Assembly: GCA_030605675.1 (NCBI GenBank)
Contig: JAUWHV010000138.1
Span: forward strand, 1 to 20,773
Source: Deltaproteobacteria bacterium
GTDB lineage: Bacteria; Desulfobacterota; Dissulfuribacteria; Dissulfuribacterales; UBA3076
Length of the DNA stretch: 20,773 nucleotides
Direction: 5' to 3'
Shown here one piece after another: positions 1-6,535 of this stretch. The stretch's first letter is position 1; each line of letters begins with the position of its first letter. The notes beneath the pieces were generated by a model, which did not search any database, was not told where the DNA came from, and saw nothing but the letters and a program-made list of their open reading frames with translations. A program made the position numbers and the translations under genes.

Positions 1-2
1 CA

Positions 3-686
3 TTTATGCCTTGGCCCGGACTGATTCACAAGGCCATGCAAGTGGACACACTGGTGCTCCTGGATCAGGTCCAGTATCCAAGGGGATTTTCATGGATCAA
101 CCGGAATCGCTTAAAGGGCATGCGCGGACCGGTTTGGTACACCATCCCGGTGATCAAAAAGGGACAGGGCCTCCAGTCCATTGACCAGGTTCGTGTCCTG
201 AATGACCCGCGCCGGCGGCGCAAACACCTCATGACCCTGGAGCACTGCTACAAGAACGCCCCGTTCTTCCAGGAACACTTTGCCTTTTTCGAGCAGCTCT
301 ACACCAGAGCGCCTGAAAAGTTGCTTCACTGGAACCTGGCCGGCATTGATCACATTTTTCGCTCATTTGATTTGCCTGGCTCTTACTTGCTTCAGTCAGA
401 GATAGGCGTCAAGGCCAAGGGAACGGGCCTGCTGGTTGCCATTGCCGAAAGACTGGGCGCAAATGAACTCGTGGCCCCCAGGGCGGGAAAGGGAAGGATC
501 GATACCGCCATGCTAAAGGAGGCAGGGATCACTGTCCAATGGCTGGACTATCACAGGCCTGTCTATCCCCAGCTCTGGGGGGAATTTATCAAGGATCTGT
601 CGGCCATGGATCTTCTCTTTAACTGCGGCCCATACAGCAGAAGGATCCTGGAACGGGTCCAAAAGCAGGGTAGGGTAGTGACATAG
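3..686 (+). CDS. WbqC-like family protein, 5' end outside the window
   Basis: The frame is open from base 3 and codes FMPWPGLIHKAMQVDTLVLL, which matches the start of WbqC-like proteins (usually an HQPxFxPWxGYxxK motif), so the first roughly ten residues are probably upstream and the ATG at 6 is internal. Other family hallmarks are the DQVQYPRGFSWINRNRLKG stretch and the C-terminal FNCGPYSRRIL. With about 227 visible residues it is close to the usual family length of about 230. Members occur in O-antigen and surface-glycan clusters and are thought to help make amino-sugar precursors, but the reaction is poorly defined. It converges on priA, with 24 bp between the two stop codons. Family assignment is by recognition of the motifs; the role is inferred. 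Confidence 0.8.
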   Translation, partial: FMPWPGLIHKAMQVDTLVLLDQVQYPRGFSWINRNRLKGMRGPVWYTIPVIKKGQGLQSIDQVRVLNDPRRRRKHLMTLEHCYKNAPFFQEHFAFFEQLYTRAPEKLLHWNLAGIDHIFRSFDLPGSYLLQSEIGVKAKGTGLLVAIAERLGANELVAPRAGKGRIDTAMLKEAGITVQWLDYHRPVYPQLWGEFIKDLSAMDLLFNCGPYSRRILERVQKQGRVVT

Positions 687-710
687 GTCAGTGGCCTCCA
701 GCTGATGAAA

Positions 711-2873
711 TCAAAGCAGACTGTACGGATCCACATCCACTTCCATTCTTACACTGGATGGTACCATGTCTGCTTTCCTTGCCAGAAGACCAGAGCACAA
801 TGTCCTTAAATTTGAAAGCGATGAGGATTTTAAGAGTATCTGCCACCGATAACGGTCTTTGATTTTTGCTCTGGGTGCTGGAGCGGGCCCCAGGACTTCA
901 ACTTGAGGTCCACCGGTATTATTGATACCTTTTGCGAGGTTTTTTGCCAATCTTGCCACATTGCCCGCAGTGTCGCAGACTTGGGCCTTTTTCCTACCTG
1001 AGAAGCGAAGATTAATCAATCGTCCAAAAGGCGGATAAGCCAGGGCCTTTCTAAACTTTGATTCCTTTTCATAAAAGGCCTTAAAGTCATGGGTAGTCAC
1101 GCAGTCCAGGACATAGTGATCAGGCAACCACGTCTGGATTAAGACCCGGCCTGGCCGTTCTCCGCGTCCTGCCCTGCCCGCTACCTGGGCCAGGAGCTGG
1201 AAAGTCCTCTCAGTTGCATGATATTCGGGGAAATTCAGGGATAAATCCGCGCATAATATGCCTACCAGGGTAAGGCCGGGAAAGTCATGACCTTTGGTGA
1301 TCATCTGGGTACCCACAAGTATATCAAGACGCCCTTTCCGGAAATCAAGGATAACATCTTCCAGATGCCTTCGGGTTCGTACTGTATCCCTGTCCAGCCG
1401 TGCGATCCTGGCATTGGGGAAGATCTCATCAAGGTCGGCTGCAATTCTTTCAGTGCCATAGCCAAAGGTTTTGACCGCCTGCCCCATGCATTGCGGGCAG
1501 ACAGGCAGGGCAGCCGATTCCATCCCGCAGTAGTGGCAGCGAAGCACCCCGTCTTTTTCGCTTTTCGACCTTTTATCTCCACGATGCCACGTAAGCGTGA
1601 CCTCACAGTGGGGGCACCTGAACACATGCCCGCAATCAGGACAAAAAATATAGGTTGCAAAACCCCGCCTGTTAAGAAACAGCAGGACCTGCTCTCCTCT
1701 TGCTAATGTATCCTCTGTCGCATCTTTAAGTTCTTTGGAAAGCCATTCGGGTCTTGCTGACTCCAGTTTATGATGTTGATCCTTTTTCTCCTTTTTTCTG
1801 CGATCCACCACTACTACCTCGGGAAGAGACCGTTTGGCCACTCGTTTTTCCATAGTAACCAACTGATATTTCCCCGAGAGGGAGTTCTTAAAACTTGATA
1901 CAGACGGGGTGGCGGATCCCAGAATTACTGTTGCTTCTGACATCCGGCCACGTAACAGGGCCATATCCCTTGCCTGGTATCGGAATTTTTCAGACTGTTT
2001 GTACGAGGGATCATGCTCTTCATCCACTACAATGAGACCAATATCGGCTAAAGGTGCAAAAATGGCGGATCGGGTCCCGACAACTATTCTGCTTTCTCCC
2101 TTTTTTATCCTGAACCACTGATTACGCCTCTGTGCCTCTGTCAGGCCGCTGTGAAGCACTGTCACCTCCTCACCGAACCTGCCAACGAACCAGCCCACGG
2201 CCTGGGTTGTCATGGCAATCTCAGGCACCAGCACCAACACGCTGCGGCCTTGTTTGACACACTCTTTGGCTGCCCGAAGATAGACTTCTGTCTTTCCGCT
2301 GCCGGTTACTCCGTGCAGAAGTATGGGGTGATAGGACCTGGTAGCAAGGGCATCACAAATGGTATTAAATGCTTCTTTCTGCTCTTTGGTGAGATGCAAG
2401 GGAACCTCGGTTGACCAGGGCAGAAATTCCGGCCGGCAGTCCCTGCTCTTTGGCAAACCGTTAGTAATTTGGGATATGCGTCGATTCCGGGCGGATAAAA
2501 GCCCCGGTGGCAAGGCCTCTGCCATTACCTGTCCTATGGGATAAAAATAATATGAGGAGGTCCATTCAAGAAAACTGATAAGGGGTTCAGGTAAGATAGG
2601 TCCTTGGTCAAGTATCCTTTTGACCTTTTTCAAATCCACAGGGGGCGGCTCTTTTGCAGGGGTTCCCCATGCCACTCCGACCATGTTCCTGCGACCTACA
2701 GGAACCAGGACCCTGCTACCCTTAGGGGGGAAAAGAGTATGTCCTGACAAGATGTAGGTAAGGGCCATGTATATGGGCAAGGGCACTACAACATCTATCA
2801 GTTGATTGCAGCCGGAGGAATTAAGTTCAACAGGTGTTCCGTCCCTCGCCTGAGAAGAACATTCCTCACTCAT
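711..2873 (-). CDS. priA: Primosomal protein N' (replication restart helicase PriA)
   Basis: PriA is a 3'-to-5' superfamily 2 DNA helicase that recognises stalled or collapsed forks and reloads the replisome. Visible in order: an N-terminal DNA-binding region (DVVVPLPIYMALTYIL), Walker A (GVTGSGKTEVYLRA), DEEHD box, GSATPS motif, a helicase-embedded zinc region with paired cysteines (CPDCGHVFRCPHC, CHYCG, CPQC), then GTQMITKGHDFPGLTLVG and QVAGRAGRGE. The frame is open to 2942, but the start chosen is the ATG at 2873 (MSEECSSQ), giving 720 residues, a normal PriA length. The upstream extension lies inside galU and looks unlike PriA. The ATG overlaps the galU stop in ATGAGTGA, an 8-bp overlap suggesting coupled translation. 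Confidence 0.96.
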   Translation of the reverse strand: MSEECSSQARDGTPVELNSSGCNQLIDVVVPLPIYMALTYILSGHTLFPPKGSRVLVPVGRRNMVGVAWGTPAKEPPPVDLKKVKRILDQGPILPEPLISFLEWTSSYYFYPIGQVMAEALPPGLLSARNRRISQITNGLPKSRDCRPEFLPWSTEVPLHLTKEQKEAFNTICDALATRSYHPILLHGVTGSGKTEVYLRAAKECVKQGRSVLVLVPEIAMTTQAVGWFVGRFGEEVTVLHSGLTEAQRRNQWFRIKKGESRIVVGTRSAIFAPLADIGLIVVDEEHDPSYKQSEKFRYQARDMALLRGRMSEATVILGSATPSVSSFKNSLSGKYQLVTMEKRVAKRSLPEVVVVDRRKKEKKDQHHKLESARPEWLSKELKDATEDTLARGEQVLLFLNRRGFATYIFCPDCGHVFRCPHCEVTLTWHRGDKRSKSEKDGVLRCHYCGMESAALPVCPQCMGQAVKTFGYGTERIAADLDEIFPNARIARLDRDTVRTRRHLEDVILDFRKGRLDILVGTQMITKGHDFPGLTLVGILCADLSLNFPEYHATERTFQLLAQVAGRAGRGERPGRVLIQTWLPDHYVLDCVTTHDFKAFYEKESKFRKALAYPPFGRLINLRFSGRKKAQVCDTAGNVARLAKNLAKGINNTGGPQVEVLGPAPAPRAKIKDRYRWQILLKSSSLSNLRTLCSGLLARKADMVPSSVRMEVDVDPYSLL

Positions 2874-3741
2874 CCAGATCGGCGACCAGTTTCTTAAGGT
2901 ACTCCTTAAATCTTTCACCAAGATCCGGATGTGCAAGGGCATAATTCACAGTAGCCTGAAGGTATCCCATTTTGTCTCCGGCGTCATATCTACTGCCCTT
3001 GAACTCATAAGCATAGAGTCCCTGTTCTTTTCGGAGACAGTCCAAAGCGTCTGTTAGCTGGATTTCACCACCCACTCCTGGAAGAGTCCTGTTAAGGCAA
3101 CCATATATCTCAGGCCTTAATACATACCGGCCAATTATAGCAAGATCGGACCTGGAAGTACCAGGCGCAGGTTTTTCAACAAGTCTGTGTACCTTGTAGA
3201 CCCCTTCTGCCACTTCTTCACCCTCTATGATTCCGTATCTGTGGGCTTCATCCAAAGGAACCTTTTGTACAGCGACAACGGATTGCTGGAATTCTTCAAA
3301 GACCTTTAACATCTGAAAAACACACGGGATCTTGGCATCTACCATGTCGTCGCCGAGCACAACTACAAATGGCTCATTGCAGACTACCGGCTCTGTGACC
3401 TTTACAGCGTGTCCAAGGCCCAGAGGCTCTTTCTGACGGACCGAAACTACCTCGATAAGATCGGATATGTGACGAACCTCCCTGAGAAGATCCAGCTTAC
3501 CCTTCTGGGCTAAAAAAATCTCAAGTTCAAAGGAGTAATCAAAATGATTTTCAATGGCTGACTTCCCGGAGGCAGTTACCAGAACCACCTCTTTTATGCC
3601 GGAGGCAACTATCTCTTCCACAATATACTGAATGATAGGCCGGTCCACTACGGTCAGCATCTCTTTGGGAATAGCCTTTGTGGCAGGCAGAAATCTTGTT
3701 CCAAGGCCCGCCACCGGAACCACGGCCTTTCTAACTTTCAT
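2866..3741 (-). CDS. galU: UTP--glucose-1-phosphate uridylyltransferase
   Basis: GalU makes UDP-glucose from UTP and glucose-1-phosphate, feeding LPS, capsule and exopolysaccharide synthesis in the cytoplasm. The N terminus carries the nucleotidyltransferase signature AGLGTRFLPATKAIPKEML, followed by VDRPIIQYIVEE, GLGHAV and VVLGDDM; later come VEKPAPG and GGEIQLTDAL, all typical of bacterial GalU. Its 291 residues match the family. The start ATG at 3741 has GGAG about 8 bases upstream. It lies 42 bp downstream of the SOD-like gene on the same strand and overlaps priA by 8 bp, so the three may be cotranscribed. With the WbqC-like gene and the EPS regulators at the right edge it fits a surface-glycan theme. 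Confidence 0.96.
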   Translation of the reverse strand: MKVRKAVVPVAGLGTRFLPATKAIPKEMLTVVDRPIIQYIVEEIVASGIKEVVLVTASGKSAIENHFDYSFELEIFLAQKGKLDLLREVRHISDLIEVVSVRQKEPLGLGHAVKVTEPVVCNEPFVVVLGDDMVDAKIPCVFQMLKVFEEFQQSVVAVQKVPLDEAHRYGIIEGEEVAEGVYKVHRLVEKPAPGTSRSDLAIIGRYVLRPEIYGCLNRTLPGVGGEIQLTDALDCLRKEQGLYAYEFKGSRYDAGDKMGYLQATVNYALAHPDLGERFKEYLKKLVADLDE

Positions 3742-3765
3742 AATTATTCTCCATTTGTTATTTTG

Positions 3766-3781
3766 TAACCGTGAACGGTTA
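3766..3781. repeat. Perfect 7-bp inverted repeat in the SOD-galU gap
   Basis: TAACCGT and ACGGTTA are separated by GA, just after the SOD-like stop codon and before the galU ribosome binding site. On the minus-strand transcript it would form a short hairpin without a following U-run, so it is not a convincing terminator. A partial attenuator, a processing site or an operator are all possible; none is shown. Confidence 0.45.
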
Positions 3782-3783
3782 TG

Positions 3784-4506
3784 TTATTTTTCTGAGGCTA
3801 TAGCCAGCCTGGAATCTACAACTACCCAGTTAACTCTTGCCAGCCACGCATCCAGATAGGCCAGAGGTTGCCCTATAAAATCCAGTACGTACGCATGCTC
3901 AGCCATATCCACAACCAGCAAGGGTTCAAGCCCCAAGGGCCATTCTGAGTCATTATCCAGACCAAAAATTACCAGTCGCTTTGATTGATTATCCCATGCA
4001 AGTATGCCCCAAGCCCTCACTGCCATAGCAGTGGCCCTGAATTTTACCCACCACTGATCAAAAGAACCAAATGATTCCTCCAGGGCCTTACCGATCTTTT
4101 GGCCAGGTTTGACGCTCTTGGGTGTCAATGCGTCAAAATACAATTCATGAAGTCTGACTGCGTTGTGTAACTCGATCCAGGCCAGGACATGATTGCGCCA
4201 TTTGCTGGCAAGGGGATCGGCCAAAGCAAGATCAATTGTCCGATTATGTGATTCCACTTCGGACAATTCCTGGCGATATCTTTCAAGAAGGGCCAGATGT
4301 TCCCGAATAATCGTTGCCGAAAACCCCTCAAGTGCTCCAATCAAACCCCTGTATTTTTGGATATCGGGAATAGCTGTTTTTTGCCCAGCCTTTGCTATCG
4401 CCGCTGACGGCTCTTCTGCCGCGGCTTCTGAAAGGCCGGTTACCATGACAGCGGCACCGGCTAATCCTCGTAAAAAGCTACGACGGTCAAGGTTATGTTC
4501 GTCCAT
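3784..4506 (-). CDS. Exported Fe/Mn superoxide dismutase family protein (Tat signal)
   Basis: The protein is 240 residues. The start at 4506 is chosen because it has AAGGGG six bases upstream and begins a twin-arginine signal (DRRSFLRG at 7-14, then a hydrophobic stretch ending near AAA). The rest follows the iron/manganese SOD fold. Metal ligands are visible as His70 (REHLALLERY), His120 (LHELYF), Asp200 and His204 (VVDMAEHAYVLDF). FGSFDQWWVKF at 146-156 is the usual helix before the C-terminal half. Oddities: the tryptophan normally in the DxWEHAY motif is alanine, and the second-sphere GxGW region reads RAWGILAW. It may be a true periplasmic SOD protected by Tat export, or a diverged relative. 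Its ribosome binding site lies in the degenerate end of the adjacent repeat element. Confidence 0.8.
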   Translation of the reverse strand: MDEHNLDRRSFLRGLAGAAVMVTGLSEAAAEEPSAAIAKAGQKTAIPDIQKYRGLIGALEGFSATIIREHLALLERYRQELSEVESHNRTIDLALADPLASKWRNHVLAWIELHNAVRLHELYFDALTPKSVKPGQKIGKALEESFGSFDQWWVKFRATAMAVRAWGILAWDNQSKRLVIFGLDNDSEWPLGLEPLLVVDMAEHAYVLDFIGQPLAYLDAWLARVNWVVVDSRLAIASEK

Positions 4507-4513
4507 TATGTAC

Positions 4514-4846
4514 CCCTTCATAGCAAGCCAAAATATGTAACTTCTCAATAAGTCAGGGCAAATCATATTTTACAACTATCCAATGGATTCCGGCTTTCGT
4601 CGGAATGACAGGCGCTCACACCCAATCGTCATTCCCGCGAAGGCGGGAATCCAGTGACTGTTACCCGGACTTATTGAGAAGTTACAAAAATATGACCTGT
4701 GCGATTAGCTACTGTCCGTTAACTTTTAGCTTAATAACCCGTTTTTATACAAAGTTTTTACCTAATAGCTAACAGCTAACGGCTAATAGCTAATGGCTGG
4801 CCCCCGTCTATGTTGAAAAAGTGTAAACTACAAAATGAAGGATGCC
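4514..4846. mobile_element. Element A: composite inverted-repeat element with heptamer arms
   Basis: The right part (4686-4846) is a near-identical reverse-oriented copy of 10976-11130 and ends in ATGAAGGATGCC. The left end (CTTCATAGCAAGCC, 4515-4528) is a decayed copy of the opposite terminus CTTCATGGCAAGCC seen in elements B and C. Between them lies a separate 149-bp element (4538-4686). The arms consist of degenerate 7-bp units (TAATAGC, TAACAGC, TAACGGC, TAATAGC, TAATGGC near 4763-4797) facing a matching arm near 4702-4733. No coding sequence is present, so it looks like a non-autonomous MITE-type or palindromic repeat element. Confidence 0.7.
4538..4686. mobile_element. 149-bp MITE-like element with perfect terminal inverted repeats and candidate 8-bp target duplication
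   Basis: TGTAACTTCTCAATAAGTC (4536-4554) and its exact reverse complement (4668-4686) bound the element. AAAATATG occurs at 4530-4537 and again at 4687-4694, which fits an 8-bp target duplication made on insertion into element A. The core carries two REP-like hairpins: ATTCCG/CGGAAT (4587-4606) and ATTCCCGC-GAAG-GCGGGAAT (4631-4650), facing each other. There is no open reading frame of note, so movement would need a transposase in trans. Confidence 0.75.
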
Positions 4847-4904
4847 AATTAGTTTAACTGAAGAAGCCACAAATTCAAGAGCAGGTATTTTAAGTGCCTA
4901 AAGT

Positions 4905-4930
4905 GTAATTTCTCAATAAATCTGGGCGGA
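4905..4930 (+). repeat. Solo terminal repeat of the CTTCTCAATAAGTC family
   Basis: GTAATTTCTCAATAAATC resembles the left end of the 4538-4686 element (GTAACTTCTCAATAAGTC) with two substitutions, followed by TGGGCGG. No matching right end was found before the PEP-CTERM gene, so this is probably a decayed or truncated copy. Apart from this repeat and the gene fragment at 5050-5238, 4847-5300 shows nothing recognisable. Confidence 0.5.
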
Positions 4931-5049
4931 ATCATGGTATCTCTATTTTTACCGCTTCCCCATGAAACTTCCATAAGGTTTTTAACTGATACCTCCATCC
5001 GTTGAAAAAAAAGCGGAACACAGAGGCTTGAGTAGATTGTGATTGATTT

Positions 5050-5238
5050 ATGGCGACCAGCCGAATTTCCGACGACTGGCAACAACGTTATAGTTATCGT
5101 ACTGTCATGGCAGAGACCTTTGTCGAAACTCCTCGCTTTAGCGGGACCTGTTACAAGGCCGCCAACTGGATCTGCCTTGGTAAAACAAAGGGACGGGGAA
5201 AGCTGGAAAAACAACGATATGTTAGTGGGTTAGCATGA
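5050..5238 (+). pseudogene. Fragment of a DUF4338 (DruA-like) protein gene
   Basis: The 62-codon frame carries ISDDWQQRYSYR, AETFVETPRF, GTCYKAANW and GKTKGRGKLEK in the order found in the C-terminal half of DUF4338 proteins, the domain of Druantia DruA and of many stand-alone genes linked to mobile DNA. Such proteins are several hundred residues long. Here there is an in-frame stop just upstream (TGA at 5044), no recognisable 5' half, and the frame ends soon after GRGK, so this is a truncated relic. Family assignment is by motif memory, not by search. The fragment lies among repeats, so a mobile-element origin is likelier than a working defence gene. Confidence 0.55.
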
Positions 5239-5300
5239 ATCAGAAAATAGTCTTAAGCTAGGTAAAAGGGTGGGGAGCGTGTGGTATATAACTGAATGGG

Positions 5301-5810
5301 CTAGATTTCTTTTGTCTTTTGGAGCCTACGAGCCCATCCTCCCAGGCCGAATAGTCCGAAACCCATCAACACGATAGTGGCAGGTTCCGGGACAGAAGCA
5401 ATCGGGTCAATAACCGATACTGGTGGGACCATACTAAGTTCGACAATGTCTCCAACAAACATGCAACTATCTGCATCTTCTGCTACCTGACTACCATAGG
5501 AAGCAAGCTCTCTAGTTGCGAAATGGAATGTTTGAAAATTGGACCATTGTGTTACAATTGGTTCATCGTCAGAAGCATCTATTACTTCATCTTCAGGTAT
5601 ATTGTTAATATTATAGTTTGCAGCAAGATTTTTTCCAACTAGCGAATAATTCATTGGCATCATCTGGTAATCAACAGACTTAAGCCCAAATGATGTAGTA
5701 TCAAAATAATTTTGAGGAAAATTGCTTGATAAAGAAACAGCCAACGCGCTCTCACCTAATAAAAAGAACGTAAGTACCGATAGAATTAAAATTTTCAAAG
5801 CCATTTTCAT
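5301..5810 (-). CDS. PEP-CTERM sorting-signal protein (exosortase substrate)
   Basis: The 169-residue protein has an N-terminal signal peptide (KILILSVLTFFLLGESALA, roughly 6-24) and a C-terminal tripartite sorting signal: PEP at 141-143 in SVPEPATIVL, a hydrophobic helix with GFGLFGLGG, and a basic tail starting ARR. Such proteins are exported, cut by exosortase and placed at the cell surface or in the polysaccharide matrix. The middle region (25-135) is low in recognisable motifs. The start at 5810 is preceded by AAGGGGTAGGA. A sigma-54-type promoter on the same strand lies about 270 bp upstream (6094-6109) with a repeat element between. No exosortase gene is in the window, so one is expected elsewhere. 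Confidence 0.85.
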   Translation of the reverse strand: MKMALKILILSVLTFFLLGESALAVSLSSNFPQNYFDTTSFGLKSVDYQMMPMNYSLVGKNLAANYNINNIPEDEVIDASDDEPIVTQWSNFQTFHFATRELASYGSQVAEDADSCMFVGDIVELSMVPPVSVIDPIASVPEPATIVLMGFGLFGLGGWARRLQKTKEI

Positions 5811-5828
5811 ATTGTCCTACCCCTTGTG

Positions 5829-6006
5829 AAACTTCTCAATAAGTCCCCTTGCTAAGTATTTAATTTTATGTCCTATTTTGTTGAAAATGATCCATCCGTG
5901 GCGTTGGTACAATTTCTTCGTCATAATTACATATTTAATTATGCCTTAATCCTGGGAGCCACTTGCATCCGGGGCATTTTTAACAAAATCACTTATTGAG
6001 ATGTAC
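5829..6006. mobile_element. Putative short element with imperfect CTCAATAAGT terminal repeats
   Basis: CTTCTCAATAAGTCCCC at 5832-5848 matches the left end of the 4538-4686 element, and CACTTATTGAGATGTAC at 5990-6006 is an imperfect opposite-facing copy. The pair would bound about 178 bp without any gene. It sits inside the presumed leader of the PEP-CTERM gene. No clear target duplication was seen, so the limits are approximate. Confidence 0.45.
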
Positions 6007-6093
6007 CCTTTCATCTCCTATAAATTTGGCAGTATTTTTATTCATAATATTTTTAAATGGAATCAATATATGATGTATAGTATTATCTTGTTT

Positions 6094-6109
6094 TGCAAGA
6101 GAAGTGCCA
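6094..6109 (-). promoter_or_regulatory. Sigma-54 (RpoN) -24/-12 promoter
   Basis: Read on the minus strand the site is TGGCAC-TTCTC-TTGCA, an exact fit to the RpoN consensus TGGCAC-N5-TTGCW. It points toward the PEP-CTERM gene whose start is at 5810; transcription would begin near 6083, leaving a leader of about 270 nt. PEP-CTERM genes in several exosortase-bearing bacteria are known to be under RpoN with the PrsK/PrsR system, which supports function. Genes for those regulators are not recognised here. Confidence 0.75.
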
Positions 6110-6535
6110 TTTTTTTACTCTTATTTCGTCATCTTTTCTGGGTTTTTGGGTGCTATTTTCCCGAAAAAAGATAGATGAGTGTATTTTTTTTCCATTTATG
6201 GAAAAAAGTTTCCCAAGAAGAATTTACTTTCCAATGCCATTTTTCCCAGTTGTTTGGCGGTGGGAAGAGAGTCTTTTTTTTCAGACATTGCTTTTTGGAG
6301 TTTGTTCTTCTGAAAAGTCTAATAAGCGAATATCGTGCCATAATGAAAAAAAGCGGCGGTAATGATTATAATATATTGATTTATCAATATAATTTTGTAC
6401 AAAATAGGCTGTCAGGGTATTTTGAACGTGGAGGAAGGATCCTTGCTTTAGTAAAGTTACTATACATATACAGTTGATATGATGTAAATCAAGTTGATAG
6501 CAATAATCTACTTCCGCATTTTTTTACTTGACGAC
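6110..6535. other. AT-rich, palindrome-rich non-coding region
   Basis: I see no believable gene here. Open frames on both strands are runs of Phe, Lys and Ser from T/A tracts, with no ribosome binding site or family resemblance. The stretch holds two tight palindromes: TTTTTTCCAT-TT-ATGGAAAAAA at 6186-6207 and TATATTGAT-TT-ATCAATATA at 6372-6391. It also holds repeated TTTTCCC and GGGAA tracts. The first palindrome is about 80-100 bp upstream of the sigma-54-type promoter, a normal distance for an activator site, but that role is inference. Confidence 0.5.
6326..6340 (-). promoter_or_regulatory. Weaker sigma-54-like site
   Basis: On the minus strand it reads TGGCAC-GATAT-TCGC, keeping the key GG and GC at the right distance, but with TCGC in place of TTGC. 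It faces the same way as the better site 230 bp downstream. It may be a second or ancestral promoter for the PEP-CTERM gene, or chance. Confidence 0.3.

Noticed and set aside
2874..2942. 23-codon N-terminal extension of PriA
   Set aside because: It lies wholly within galU, does not resemble PriA, and the ATG at 2873 has the coupled-overlap arrangement and normal family length.
4849..5214. 121-codon minus-strand frame opposite the DUF4338 relic
   Set aside because: It is the shadow of the relic and repeat DNA, with no family features or ribosome binding site.
6093..6477. Open frames of 89 and 100 codons on the plus strand
   Set aside because: They are rich in Phe, Lys and Ser from T and A tracts, overlap each other in different frames, lack ribosome binding sites and cover the palindromic control region.
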